From Micavibrio aeruginosavorus (GTDB taxonomy: Bacteria > Pseudomonadota > Alphaproteobacteria > Micavibrionales > Micavibrionaceae): a stretch of 33,433 nt of DNA. The notes below the pieces were generated by a model. That model worked only from the letters and a program-made list of their open reading frames with translations. It did not search any database and was not told the origin of the DNA. The stretch spans positions 1-33,433 of the forward strand of contig JACPDM010000060.1 in the NCBI GenBank assembly GCA_016184045.1, given 5' to 3'. This document shows positions 1-9,763 of the stretch, piece after piece. Made by a program: the position numbers and the translations under genes. How positions within the stretch are numbered: the stretch's first letter is position 1; every line of letters begins with the position of its first letter.

Positions 1-656
1 TTTTGCATCAGGCTGCACATTTCATCGCTGTAGGACTCGATCGTATTCTGCCAGAGGAGGAACCCGGCCCAATGCTCTGGGTGTTTTGCGATGAAGCTGT
101 AGGTTTCCAGCAAATCCCGGTCGCTCAGGTGCCTGCGGTCCTGACGGGATTCCAGCATGCTCTCCGACCCGTCGATGGCCTTGCGAATATCGTGCTCGAG
201 GGAAATGCGGAAATCTCTTTTTCCGGTCATTGGCGGTTTGTCGAGAATGCGCGGCAGCATGTCATCCATATTCTCGGCAAGCGTCCCGACGCTATCGACG
301 GGAAGATTGTGGAAGGATGGCTTTTCCAGCGTTTCAAGGAAATAGGCGCGCAAGGCCGCGTCGGGATAGGCAAGCCGCAGGCCGTCGGTGAATGATTTTA
401 TATTGGCGCTGATCATCGCCTGCGGAACGTCTTGCGGCCGGGGCTGCGGAAAGCCGGGATCGACGCCCATGATGCGGGTCGAGGTCACATCCGGGACGCC
501 GGTATAAACCTTGTCGCCGGGCGCGCGCGGGGCTTGCATTCCCTGATGGGGGCAGGCGGCGCGGGCAAAGCTGTCCTGCGCATAGGGCTTGTAGCCGCCT
601 TCATGGATAAGGCGGCCGAACACATCCCTGACAATGGGTGAAACCTGACCGGTCAT
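1..656 (-). CDS. hypothetical protein, 3' end beyond the left window edge
   Basis: My minus-strand translation from ATG at 656 stays open to base 1 (218 codons): MTGQVSPIVRDVFGRLIHEGGYKPYAQDSFARAACPHQG...HPEHWAGFLLWQNTIESYSDEMCSLMQ. Not in the ORF track because it has no stop in the window. Plus-strand ORFs 3..395 and 432..641 look like its antisense shadows. Confidence 0.7.
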   Translation of the reverse strand, partial: MTGQVSPIVRDVFGRLIHEGGYKPYAQDSFARAACPHQGMQAPRAPGDKVYTGVPDVTSTRIMGVDPGFPQPRPQDVPQAMISANIKSFTDGLRLAYPDAALRAYFLETLEKPSFHNLPVDSVGTLAENMDDMLPRILDKPPMTGKRDFRISLEHDIRKAIDGSESMLESRQDRRHLSDRDLLETYSFIAKHPEHWAGFLLWQNTIESYSDEMCSLMQ

Positions 657-731
657 CGGCCATCCATAGCACAGGGATCTATTATTATGCAAATTATTGC
701 AGCCAGGCAGTTCAATATTACGAAAATTAAA

Positions 732-760
732 TTGACAGGCTTTTGCGGTGCTGGTAGGTA
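732..760 (+). promoter_or_regulatory. possible sigma70-like promoter upstream of the 783 ORF
   Basis: TTGACA (732-737), 17-bp spacer, TAGGTA (755-760), in an AT-rich intergenic region. The -10 is weak. Confidence 0.3.
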
Positions 761-782
761 GCGCTGTAGCGGAGGTGTAATT

Positions 783-1172
783 ATGTCATTTTTAAGCAGA
801 CTCTGGAGTGGCAAACAAGCGCCTGAGTTGACAGAGGATCAAAAACGCGAGCTTCGTATCGCGGCGGCTGTGAAGTTTTTTGATCTGCCCTGGGATGGAG
901 CGAAAAGAATGCAAGCTTCTCCGTTAAGCACGGTCAGCGATATTCTTGAGATTCAGGAATATTCCACCCGGGATCAGGCCGATCGCCAGCATTATTGCGC
1001 TGGGCTGCCTATCCCTAGCCGGACGTACTGGCAGCATAGAATTGACCATACCAAGATGGTTATGGCCAAACTTGGCTATGCCGATCAGGAAATAGAGCAG
1101 CATGCACGTTACCTGACTACAAAGCATGCAAGTCATTTTCATCCAAACAGAGTGAAGCGGGCTTTGGGTTAA
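783..1172 (+). CDS. hypothetical protein (129 aa)
   Basis: Complete ORF with GGAGG upstream of ATG (gcggaggtgtaattATG); no family recognised. Confidence 0.65.
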   Translation: MSFLSRLWSGKQAPELTEDQKRELRIAAAVKFFDLPWDGAKRMQASPLSTVSDILEIQEYSTRDQADRQHYCAGLPIPSRTYWQHRIDHTKMVMAKLGYADQEIEQHARYLTTKHASHFHPNRVKRALG

Positions 1173-1218
1173 GTCCGGTTGTGTGTACACTTGCCCTGTC
1201 AAAAGGGGAGTGGGCACC

Positions 1219-2237
1219 ATGAGCGGCAATCGCTTCGGAACACTGTTTCAGTATCAAAGCTGGGGCGAAAGCCACGGGCCGGCGATCGGCTGCGTCGTGG
1301 ACGGCGTGCCGCCGCGCATCCCTTTAAGCGAAGCCGACATCCAGCCATGGCTTGACCGGCGCAAGCCGGGGCAGTCGCGCTATACGACGCAGCGGCAGGA
1401 AGCCGACATCGTCAAAATCCTCTCCGGTACGTTCGAGGGGCAGACGACGGGAACGCCGGTTTCCCTGCTGATCGAAAACACCGATGCGAAGTCCAAGGAC
1501 TATTCCGACATCAAGGATAAATTCCGCCCCGGCCACGCCGACTACACTTACCAGATGAAATACGGCGTCCGCGATTATCGCGGCGGCGGGCGGTCCTCGG
1601 CGCGGGAGACGGCCATGCGCGTCGCCGCGGGCGCGATCGCGCGCAAGATTCTGCCCGGCGTGCAAATTCGCGCCGCCGTGGTGCAGATCGGGGAGCATAA
1701 AATCAACCGCGACAACTGGGACTGGTCGATTCTGGATGAAAACCCGTTTTTCACCGTGGACAAGGCGATTGTGCCGGTGTGGGAGGATTTTCTCGATGCG
1801 CGGCGCAAAGCCGGGTCCAGCGCGGGCGCGGTGGTCGAAGTCGTCGCCAGCGGTGTCCCGGCGGGGCTGGGCGCGACCGTTTCAAGGGCGTGGAGATTGG
1901 TGCGGGGTTTAACGCGGTCCTGCTGGGCGGAGAAGAAAATTCCGACGAGATCCGCATTGGCCCGGATGGCAAGCCTGTCTTCCTCAGCAACCATGCCGGG
2001 GGCATTCTCGGCGGCATATCGACAGGGCAGGATATCGTCTGCCGTCTGGCCTTCAAGCCGACCAGCTCGATCCTGATGCCAAAGCCGACCATTGATAAAC
2101 ACGGCAACGAGACCGAGATTGTTACCAAAGGCCGCCATGACCCCTGTGTCGGGATACGTGGCGCGCCGGTGGCGGAGGCGATGGTCGCTTGCGTTCTGGC
2201 GGATCACTGGTTGCGGCACAAGGCGCAATGTTTATAG
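1219..2237 (+). pseudogene. aroC: chorismate synthase, disrupted by an internal out-of-frame deletion
   Basis: N-terminal part [32 protein letters not shown]...[41 protein letters not shown]...VPAGLGA in one frame; C-terminal part [13 protein letters not shown]...[15 protein letters not shown]...KPTSSI...[29 protein letters not shown] in another. The segment normally between GLG[E/A] and [V/F]KGVEIG (about 19 aa in E. coli AroC) is replaced by 5 nt (1876-1880). Confidence 0.9.
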
Positions 2238-2250
2238 GGGCATAAAGAAC

Positions 2251-4125
2251 ATGAAAAATCGCTGGAACCGACCGGGCTCGCTGTTCGTCAAACCCGCAGC
2301 GCCGCGCGCCCCGAAGGCCCCGTGGTGGGGCTCGCTGCTGCGCAAGCTCAGTTTCTTCAGGATTTTTCGCGGGCTGAGCACCGCCATCGGCGCGATGGTC
2401 CTGATCTCTATGTTCTTTGGCATGATTTTCGGCTCCGTTCTGGAACAGCAGGAAAACCCCGTGCCGCAGGACATGATTCTTGTTCTGCGCCTCAATCAGG
2501 GGCTTGAAGAAATCCCTGCCGTGAACAGCTTTCTTGCCGGACTTGAAAGCATCGCCGACCGTCGCCTCGCCGTTCAGGAGATGATCGAGGCCATCGATCA
2601 GGCCGCGACGGACCCGCGCGTCAGGGCCTTGAGTTTTTCCATCGAGGGCGGCGATTTCAGCATTGCGCGGGTGCAGGAATTGCGCGCCGCGATCAAGCGT
2701 TTTCGCGCCAGCGGAAAACCGGCCTATGCGTTCAGCCCGTCTTATGCCGAAGCGGGCGGCGGGATGGGGCCCTATTATCTGGCGGCGGCGTTCGAACAAA
2801 TCTGGCTTCAGCCCGTCGGCTTCGTCACCATCATGGGGTTTGACGCGGAGATGCCTTTCGCCGCTGCCGCGCTGAAAAAAATCGGCATCAATCCGCAGTT
2901 CTATCAGCGCAAGGAATATAAAAGCGTGATGGAAAACATCACGCGCGAAGACATGTCGCCGGAAAACCGGGAAATGATGACCTCGATCCTGCGCGACATC
3001 ATGGACGGGCTTGTCACGGATATTGCCGCGGATCGCAAAATGACGCCGCAAGCCTTCCGCATGGCCGTGGATCAGGGCGTTTTCACTGACCGGGAAGCCG
3101 TTGCCGCGGGGCTTGTGGATCGCCTTGGCCATGGCGACGCGGTCGTTGCCGAATTGCGCAAGCTCTTGACGGGGGATCCGGAAAATGAGGATTTGAAACT
3201 CTACGGCCTCAACCAGTATTACCACAACGCCCTGCAGGATACCGTCCCCGGCGACGCGCCGCAGGTCGGGTTTGTGCACGCCGTCGGCAATATCGTTCCG
3301 CGCGCGGATGGCGGCGGTATGGGGGACGGGATTATCGCCGCCGACAGGACGGCCTCCGCCATCCTTAAAGGGGTGAAAGACGAAGACATCAAGGCCATCG
3401 TCCTGCGCGTCGATAGCCCCGGCGGATCGCCGACGGCGTCCGAGACCATTCGCCGCGCGGTCGAGCGGGCGCTGGAGAAAAAGAAACCCGTGATCGTGTC
3501 CATGGGCGCGATGGCCGGGTCCGGCGGTTACTGGATCGTAACCGACGCGACGCGGATTTTCGCGCAGCCCGCCACCCTGACCGGGTCGATCGGCGTCGCT
3601 TCCGGAAAGCTGGAGGCCAGCGGCCTGATGAGAAAAATCGGCGTCAACTGGGACGGGGTCCAGATCGGCCATAACGCCGACATGAACTCCATCGTCAAGC
3701 CGTTCTCGGAAGACGGCGACAAGCGCATGCAGGCGATGATGGATTCAATCTATGCCGCCTTTACCGAGCGTGTCGCCACAGGGCGGAAACTGCCGCCGGA
3801 AAAGGTCGAGGCCATTGCCAAAGGCCGCGTCTGGACCGGGAGGCAGGCGCTTGGTCTTGGGCTTGTGGACGAACTGGGCGGTCTGGATGCCGCGATTGAT
3901 TACGCGGCGAAGCAGGTCGGCGCACAAAATCGCAGTCAGGTCAGGCTTGTCGAGCTGCCGCGCCCGCGCACGCCTTTTGACCGTCTTTTTGAACTGCTGA
4001 ATATCGAAGTGGCGATGGGGCGGATCGGCGGGGCTGTAACGGCTGTGCTCGAGCGCAAATTCACGCAGGCCGCGATGCCCGCGGTGTCGGTTTCCGATCC
4101 GTTTCTGGTGCAGGGTTTAAAGTAG
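2251..4125 (+). CDS. sppA: signal peptide peptidase SppA (67K type)
   Basis: Start at ATG 2251 (MKNRWNRPGS...) rather than the longer track ORF. N-terminal TM segment, two S49-like halves (e.g. VLRVDSPGGSPTASETIRRAVE..KKPVIVSMGAMAGSGGYWIVTDATRIFAQPATLTGSIGV). Confidence 0.93.
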   Translation: MKNRWNRPGSLFVKPAAPRAPKAPWWGSLLRKLSFFRIFRGLSTAIGAMVLISMFFGMIFGSVLEQQENPVPQDMILVLRLNQGLEEIPAVNSFLAGLESIADRRLAVQEMIEAIDQAATDPRVRALSFSIEGGDFSIARVQELRAAIKRFRASGKPAYAFSPSYAEAGGGMGPYYLAAAFEQIWLQPVGFVTIMGFDAEMPFAAAALKKIGINPQFYQRKEYKSVMENITREDMSPENREMMTSILRDIMDGLVTDIAADRKMTPQAFRMAVDQGVFTDREAVAAGLVDRLGHGDAVVAELRKLLTGDPENEDLKLYGLNQYYHNALQDTVPGDAPQVGFVHAVGNIVPRADGGGMGDGIIAADRTASAILKGVKDEDIKAIVLRVDSPGGSPTASETIRRAVERALEKKKPVIVSMGAMAGSGGYWIVTDATRIFAQPATLTGSIGVASGKLEASGLMRKIGVNWDGVQIGHNADMNSIVKPFSEDGDKRMQAMMDSIYAAFTERVATGRKLPPEKVEAIAKGRVWTGRQALGLGLVDELGGLDAAIDYAAKQVGAQNRSQVRLVELPRPRTPFDRLFELLNIEVAMGRIGGAVTAVLERKFTQAAMPAVSVSDPFLVQGLK

Positions 4126-4806
4126 GATCTGCCTGAGTTTCGCTTCCAGATCGGGATAAGCCATGACGATATGGTCCACGCCGATATTGTGTTCCAGAAT
4201 CGCGATGGACGAATTCAGGCCGTAAGCAAGGGGCTGGATCGTGCAGGGAAGGTAATCGCGGGCCGCGACGGCGGCCAGAACGTCCTTGTGACGGTCGCCG
4301 ATATACCAGATGACGTCGCCCTCCTGCGGCTGCCGCGCCATTTTGCGCAAGGCCTGCAAAATAGGGTCCGGGAAGGGCTTTGACCGGGTAATGTCCTCGC
4401 GGAAAATGGTCACTTCAAAATATTGCGCGAGATCGAATTTCTCCAGGATGTCGTGGCCGTAGCCTTTGCCAAGCCCGTTGCTGACAAGCCCGATAGGGAT
4501 GTCCCTGGCCTTGAGCATTTCAAGGACGCTGTAAATCCCGGGGCAGGGTTCGACGATTTCCTCGACATCCTTGCGGCGGATCTTGTGCAGGGCGCGGTGG
4601 ACCAGAAGTTTCGGCCTCTTGCCGTTGCGGAATTCGACCAGCGGCGAATAGGGGATATTGCGGCGGAAAACGCCGGAGAAAAACTTGTTTATTTTATGAA
4701 AGGCATCGTCCATCCGCTCCAGAACATGCAAAAGGCGGGGGTGGATATGGCGCACGGTCGTGCCGTCCATGTCGAACAGGACGATTGTCGGCTTTTGCAG
4801 GGTCAT
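4117..4806 (-). CDS. HAD-superfamily hydrolase, phosphoglycolate-phosphatase-like
   Basis: HAD motif I FDMDGTTV, motif II LVSNG, motif III/IV region SKPFPDPI...[10 protein letters not shown]. 3' end overlaps the sppA 3' end convergently by 9 bp. Confidence 0.85.
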   Translation of the reverse strand: MTLQKPTIVLFDMDGTTVRHIHPRLLHVLERMDDAFHKINKFFSGVFRRNIPYSPLVEFRNGKRPKLLVHRALHKIRRKDVEEIVEPCPGIYSVLEMLKARDIPIGLVSNGLGKGYGHDILEKFDLAQYFEVTIFREDITRSKPFPDPILQALRKMARQPQEGDVIWYIGDRHKDVLAAVAARDYLPCTIQPLAYGLNSSIAILEHNIGVDHIVMAYPDLEAKLRQILL

Positions 4807-6746
4807 GCGCGGCTCTCGCGAACCTTCGCGGCGATGTGCTCTGCGGTGAGGCAGGCTTCGTCATATTGCTTGCGCGGATCGTCATGGTCCTGAAAAGAAT
4901 CGGGCAGGGTCATGGCGCGCAGCAGGCATTTGCCGCTATCAAGCAAGCCCGCATTGGCTGCCTGTTGCAGGACCAGCGCGCCGAAACCGCAGACGGAGCC
5001 TTCCTCGACCGTGACAAGGAAGCCGTGGCCGGAAATCAGCCTGCCGATCAGATCCATATCAAGCGGTTTGGCAAACCGGGCATCGGCGACGGTGGCGGAA
5101 ATTCCCTGTTCGGCCAGCATGTCCGCCGCGAGCAAGCATTCCTGTAGCCGCGTGCCGTAGGACAGGATGGCGACATCCGTCCCTTCGCGCACGATGCGGC
5201 CCTTGCCGATTTCAAGAATTTCGCCGCGTTCGGGAAGGTCGTGGCCGATCCCGTCGCCGCGCGGATAGCGGAAGGCGATGGGGCCGCTGTCATGCGCGGC
5301 GGCGGTCGCTACCATATGCATCAGCTCTAGCTCATCCGCCGCCGCCATCAACGTCATATTGGGCAGGCAGCCGAGATAGGCGATATCGAACGCGCCCGCA
5401 TGGGTCGCGCCATCCGCCCCGACCAGTCCCGCGCGGTCCATGGCAAAACGGACGGGCAGGTTCTGGAGGGCGACGTCATGCACCACCTGATCGTAGCCGC
5501 GTTGCAGGAAGGTGGAATAAATGGCGCAGAACGGCTTGTAGCCTTCCGCCGCCAGTCCCGCGGCGAAGGTGACGGCGTGCTGCTCGGCGATGCCGACATC
5601 GAACATGCGTTCGGGGAAGGCGTGGCCGAACATATCCATGCCCGTGCCCGACGGCATGGCGGCGGTGATGCCGACGATTTTGTCGTCGCGCTGCGCTTCC
5701 GCGATCAGGCTCTGGGCAAAAACCTTCGTATAGCTGGGGGCGTTGGCCCGGGCCTTGCTTTGCTCCCCGGTGACGACGTTGAATTTGCTCACGCCGTGCA
5801 TCTTGTCGCGGGAGTTCTCCGCCGGGGCGTAGCCTTTGCCCTTTTTGGTGATGGCGTGGATCAGCACCGGACCGTGATGGTTGCTGTCGCGCACGTTTCG
5901 CAGGACCGGCAGCAGGTGGTCGAGGTTATGTCCGTCCACCGGGCCGATATAATAAAAACCCATTTCCTCGAACAGCGTCCCTGTGCCCATCGCCATGCGG
6001 GCGGATTCCTCGGCGCGTTTGACCGCGTGACGCAGGGGCGGAGGCAAGATTTCGACGACTTTCTTGCCCGCTTCGCGCGCGCCGATATAGGCGCGGGAGG
6101 AAACGAGCCGCGTAAGATAGCGGCTCATTGCGCCGACGGGGGGCGCGATCGACATTTCATTGTCGTTGAGAATGACGATGAGGCGGCTTTTCATCGCCCC
6201 GGCGTTGTTCATGGCTTCATAGGCCATGCCCGCGCTCATCGACCCGTCGCCGATGACGGCGATGATATTGTTCGCACCGCCGGAGAGGTCGCGCGCGACC
6301 GCCATGCCGAGCCCTGCGGAGATGGAGGTGGAGGAATGCGCCGCGCCGAACGGGTCGTAGGCGGATTCGCTGCGCTTGGTAAAGCCGGAAAGGCCGCCGC
6401 CCTGCCGCAGGGTGCGAATGCGATCGCGCCGCCCGGTCAGGATCTTGTGCGGGTAGCATTGGTGCCCGACATCCCAGATCAGGCGGTCTTCGGGCGTATT
6501 GAATACGGCATGAATGGCAACGGTCAGCTCGACCACGCCCAGCCCCGCGCCCAGATGCCCGCCGGTGGTGGAAACGGCGTCAATGGTCTCGGCGCGGAGT
6601 TCCCCGGCAAGGGTTTTGAGTTGGTCGTCGCTGAAGTGACGGAAATCCGCAGGCTCCTTGATTGAATCGAGCAAAGTCCCGCTGTCGTCCCCGCGCAGGC
6701 GGGGATTGGGGTCGTCAATCCGCGATTCAATTCCCGATTTTGTCAT
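4803..6746 (-). CDS. dxs: 1-deoxy-D-xylulose-5-phosphate synthase
   Basis: [91 protein letters not shown]. 4-bp overlap with the HAD gene. The N-terminus includes a REP-like segment, so the exact start is uncertain. Confidence 0.97.
   Translation of the reverse strand: MTKSGIESRIDDPNPRLRGDDSGTLLDSIKEPADFRHFSDDQLKTLAGELRAETIDAVSTTGGHLGAGLGVVELTVAIHAVFNTPEDRLIWDVGHQCYPHKILTGRRDRIRTLRQGGGLSGFTKRSESAYDPFGAAHSSTSISAGLGMAVARDLSGGANNIIAVIGDGSMSAGMAYEAMNNAGAMKSRLIVILNDNEMSIAPPVGAMSRYLTRLVSSRAYIGAREAGKKVVEILPPPLRHAVKRAEESARMAMGTGTLFEEMGFYYIGPVDGHNLDHLLPVLRNVRDSNHHGPVLIHAITKKGKGYAPAENSRDKMHGVSKFNVVTGEQSKARANAPSYTKVFAQSLIAEAQRDDKIVGITAAMPSGTGMDMFGHAFPERMFDVGIAEQHAVTFAAGLAAEGYKPFCAIYSTFLQRGYDQVVHDVALQNLPVRFAMDRAGLVGADGATHAGAFDIAYLGCLPNMTLMAAADELELMHMVATAAAHDSGPIAFRYPRGDGIGHDLPERGEILEIGKGRIVREGTDVAILSYGTRLQECLLAADMLAEQGISATVADARFAKPLDMDLIGRLISGHGFLVTVEEGSVCGFGALVLQQAANAGLLDSGKCLLRAMTLPDSFQDHDDPRKQYDEACLTAEHIAAKVRESRA
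6684..6711. repeat. REP-like palindromic element inside the dxs 5' region
   Basis: gtcgtCCCCGCgcaGGCGGGGattgggg; read on the minus strand as ..[12 protein letters not shown].., ahead of the conserved LLDSI start of Dxs homology. Confidence 0.65.
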
Positions 6747-6761
6747 GACTCTTGAAAACTC

Positions 6762-7673
6762 TTACGCGCGCCGTTGCAAAACGTAATCGGCCATTTCCTT
6801 CAGGGTATCGGCGCGGCCCTGGAAGATATTGAGATGGGCCTTGGCTTGCGCGACCAGCATTTCGGCGCGGGCGCGGGCGGGGTCCTTGCCCATGGTGGAA
6901 ACGAAGGTGGATTTTCCGGCCTTGCCGTCCTTGCCGGAATCCTTGCCGGTTTCTGCGGCGGAACCTTCGACGTCGAGAATGTCATCCGTGACCTGAAAGG
7001 CGAGGCCAAGGTCGTTGGCGTAGTTGACGAGCGCCCGGCGCTGCGGATCGCCGGCTTTGCCGAGAACGGCTCCCGCCTCGCAAGCGAAAGAAATCAGTTT
7101 TCCGGTTTTCATGCGCTGCATGCGGCTGATGGTGCCGAGGTCGAAATCGGCCTTCTCGCCGATGATGTCGAGCATCTGCCCGCCGCACAGCCCTTGCGGC
7201 CCGGCGGCGTGGGCCAGCATGGTAACCAGTTCGCAGCGCACGCGCGGGTCTTCATGTGTGTCGGAGTCGGTCAGGACTTCGAACGCCAGCGCCAGCAGGG
7301 CATCGCCCGCAAGGATGGCCGTCGCCTGGTCGAAAGCGACGTGGGTCGCTGGCTTTCCGCGGCGAAGCTGCGCGTCATCCATCGCCGGAAGGTCGTCGTG
7401 GATCAGGGAGTAGCAGTGAACGAATTCCACCGCTGCCGCCGTACGCCGCGCGCGCATCGCATCGACGCCGAACAGTGCCGCCGATTCCATGACGAGGAAC
7501 GGGCGCAGGCGTTTGCCGCCGTTCAGGGTGCCGTAACGCATGGCCTCGTAAAGCGGGGCTTCGGCCAGATCGCTTTCGGGCAGCAGGCGCGCGATGGTCT
7601 TGTTGACGCCTTCGACGACATCGTTCATGCGGTCCTGAAGGGCCGGGCTGGCGTCGCGGGGTGAGGGGGCCAT
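6762..7673 (-). CDS. ispA: polyprenyl (farnesyl/geranyl) diphosphate synthase
   Basis: GGKRLRPFLV, EFVHCYSLIHDDLPAMD (first Asp-rich motif), GKLISFACEAGAVLG, DLGLAFQVTDDILDVEG (second Asp-rich motif). Confidence 0.95.
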   Translation of the reverse strand: MAPSPRDASPALQDRMNDVVEGVNKTIARLLPESDLAEAPLYEAMRYGTLNGGKRLRPFLVMESAALFGVDAMRARRTAAAVEFVHCYSLIHDDLPAMDDAQLRRGKPATHVAFDQATAILAGDALLALAFEVLTDSDTHEDPRVRCELVTMLAHAAGPQGLCGGQMLDIIGEKADFDLGTISRMQRMKTGKLISFACEAGAVLGKAGDPQRRALVNYANDLGLAFQVTDDILDVEGSAAETGKDSGKDGKAGKSTFVSTMGKDPARARAEMLVAQAKAHLNIFQGRADTLKEMADYVLQRRA

Positions 7674-7700
7674 GAAGTAACTCCTGTTTGCGTTGTTCTT

Positions 7701-7970
7701 TTACTCGGAATCAAACGGCGCGGTGCCGATTTTTCCATCCGGGCCGACGGTAATTTTTTCAATTTTCGCCTGCGCCTCGCGCAGCTTGCTTTCGCAGTGT
7801 TGTTTCAGGGCGACGCCGCGTTCATAGGCGCTGATGGAATCCTCCAGCGCCGCCTTGCCGGTCTCAAGATTGCGGACAATCGTCTCCAGTTCCGCCAGTG
7901 CGGATTCAAAGGACAGGGCAGCGATTGCTGCGTTTTTATTGCTGCTCATGACAACCGTCTGATTTTTCAA
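7701..7970 (-). CDS. xseB: exodeoxyribonuclease VII small subunit (start may be ATG at 7949)
   Basis: SFESALAELETIVRNLETGKAALEDSISAYERGVALKQHCESKLREAQAKIEKI is typical XseB; adjacent to ispA and dxs. Confidence 0.92.
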   Translation of the reverse strand: MKNQTVVMSSNKNAAIAALSFESALAELETIVRNLETGKAALEDSISAYERGVALKQHCESKLREAQAKIEKITVGPDGKIGTAPFDSE

Positions 7971-8126
7971 AAGAAATGTGCGGCGGGAGTGTAGGCCAGA
8001 TGGGCAAATTCCTCAAGTTTTTCTCATGCGCTGCGGCGGGCCCAGCCCCCCGTTCTTTGCAAATCTGGAAAACGAGGCCCCGGATTATAATAAATTTATG
8101 ATTATGAAATCCGCGGGAGGCTCAAA

Positions 8127-8285
8127 ATGGCTCAAAACACCGAGAAAAATACAACCAATTCATTGAAAAACATGGATTTTCTGGCCTGGCAGATCAATCG
8201 TATCAAAGCCAGCCAGCGTAAAGAAGAAGTAAACCGGATTTTCAACAGCCGCGCCCGTCTGCGGAGCGAACTGCATCTAAACTGA
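8127..8285 (+). CDS. small hypothetical protein (52 aa)
   Basis: Not in the track. ATG at 8127 preceded by GGGAGG (8115-8120, spacing 6); MAQNTEKNTTNSLKNMDFLAWQINRIKASQRKEEVNRIFNSRARLRSELHLN*. Confidence 0.55.
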   Translation: MAQNTEKNTTNSLKNMDFLAWQINRIKASQRKEEVNRIFNSRARLRSELHLN

Positions 8286-8296
8286 AGTCCGGGGGC

Positions 8297-9196
8297 CTAT
8301 TCCGCCAGCCCGCGCAGATGCGCGGCAACCCCGGATTTGAGGGCGGGCAGGTTGTAGCCGCCCTCCAGCACCGACACCGCCCGCGGAACGATCCGGCAAA
8401 GCCCGCGCGTCACCCACTCAAAATCATCCTCAACCAGATCCATCTGCGCCAGCGGGTCGTCCTTATGCGCGTCGAACCCGGCGGAGATCATCAGCAGGTC
8501 CGGCCCGAAAGCCTCCAGCGCCGGGAATGCTTTTTCTTCATAGGCTGCGCGGAAGGCGGCAGAGTTCGTTCCGGTGGGCAGGGGAATGTTCAGAACCCGC
8601 TCCGGAACCTGATCGCCCGGCCCGCCTGTGCCGGGGTAGAGCGGCCATTGATGTGTGGAGATGTAAAAAACATTCTCATGCGCCCGCGCCATGACATCGC
8701 TGCCATTGCCGTGATGGACGTCGAAATCGACGATGGCGATTTTCTGTGCCCCCAATGTTTGCGCGTGCAGCGCGCCGATAAAGACGTTGTTGAACAGGCA
8801 AAATCCCATGCTGCGCGACGGCTCGGCATGGTGCCCCGGCGGGCGCACGGCGCAAAAGGCGCGGCCTGTCTTTCCGGCGAGAACATCCTCGACCGCCTGG
8901 CAAACAGCGCCCGCGGCGTGCAAGGCGGCAATCCACGTGCCGGGGGAGGCGATGGTATCGGCATCGATCTGCGCAAGACCGCGATCAGGCATCGCCTCCA
9001 TCACCGCCTCGATATAGCGCATGGGGTGGCAGCGGGCGATCCATTCTGTTTCGGCTTCCGGCGCGGTGATGGTCTCAAGGCCAAGCTCATCAAAAAGATC
9101 GAGCAGGGTTTGTAGGCGCTCCGGGCATTCCGGATGGCCGGGGCCGGTATCGTGTTTGAGGCCCGAGCTATGTGTGTAGATGAACGGCAGGCTCAC
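8297..9196 (-). CDS. histone deacetylase / acetylpolyamine amidohydrolase family protein
   Basis: Likely GTG start at 9196 (GTGA overlap with the upstream gene's stop), not the longer 9307 start. [71 protein letters not shown]. Confidence 0.92.
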   Translation of the reverse strand: MSLPFIYTHSSGLKHDTGPGHPECPERLQTLLDLFDELGLETITAPEAETEWIARCHPMRYIEAVMEAMPDRGLAQIDADTIASPGTWIAALHAAGAVCQAVEDVLAGKTGRAFCAVRPPGHHAEPSRSMGFCLFNNVFIGALHAQTLGAQKIAIVDFDVHHGNGSDVMARAHENVFYISTHQWPLYPGTGGPGDQVPERVLNIPLPTGTNSAAFRAAYEEKAFPALEAFGPDLLMISAGFDAHKDDPLAQMDLVEDDFEWVTRGLCRIVPRAVSVLEGGYNLPALKSGVAAHLRGLAE

Positions 9197-9761
9197 GCCA
9201 GGCCCAGGCGCTGCTCCAGCGCCCCGCACAGCATTTGCCCCAGGGTAATATGCATTTCCTGAATCCGCGCGGTGGTATTCGAGGGAACGACCAGCAGCGT
9301 ATCGCAAAGCGCAGGCATTTTTCCGCCGTCGCGGCCCGAGAGGCCGACGGTGACGATGCCCATTGACCGCGCCCGTTCAAGCGCTTTCAGGACATTGGCG
9401 CTGTTGCCCGATGTACTGATGCCGATAGCGACATCGCCTTTGCGGCCAATGGCCTCGATCTGGCGGGAAAACAGCGCGTCAAAGCCGATACGGTCAGGGC
9501 CGACGTGTCCGTGGTCAGGGCGATGGCCGCAATCGCGGCGCGGTCCTTGATGTAACGCACGGCCAGTTCTGTGGCGAGGTGCTGCGCGTCCGCCGCGCTG
9601 CCGCCATTACCGAAGAACATGATCTTGCCGCTGCCGCGAACGGCCTTTTCACAGGCATCGAGCATCTGCCCGAACGGGGCCTTGAGCGTGGCGAAGGTTT
9701 TGTCGGCGACGGCCTTATGCTCGTCGGCTTCGGCCTGCCAGAAGGAATCCAGATCCGGCAT
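9193..9761 (-). pseudogene. gmhA: SIS-domain phosphoheptose isomerase (GmhA-like), frame-disrupted
   Basis: Frame 1 (9761 to about 9495): MPDLDSFWQ...[45 protein letters not shown]. Frame 2 to the stop at 9193: [99 protein letters not shown]. The usual AIGND-type residues between them are missing. Confidence 0.88.
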
Positions 9762-9763
9762 CT

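Noticed and set aside
1183-1218. Upstream extension of the aroC ORF ([12 protein letters not shown])
   Set aside because: AroC homology starts at [11 protein letters not shown]; the extension is non-homologous leader sequence.
2122-3672. 516-aa minus-strand ORF antisense to sppA
   Set aside because: Antisense shadow; the sense strand is an unambiguous SppA.
5400-6665. 421-aa plus-strand ORF antisense to dxs
   Set aside because: Antisense shadow of Dxs; no protein-family signal.
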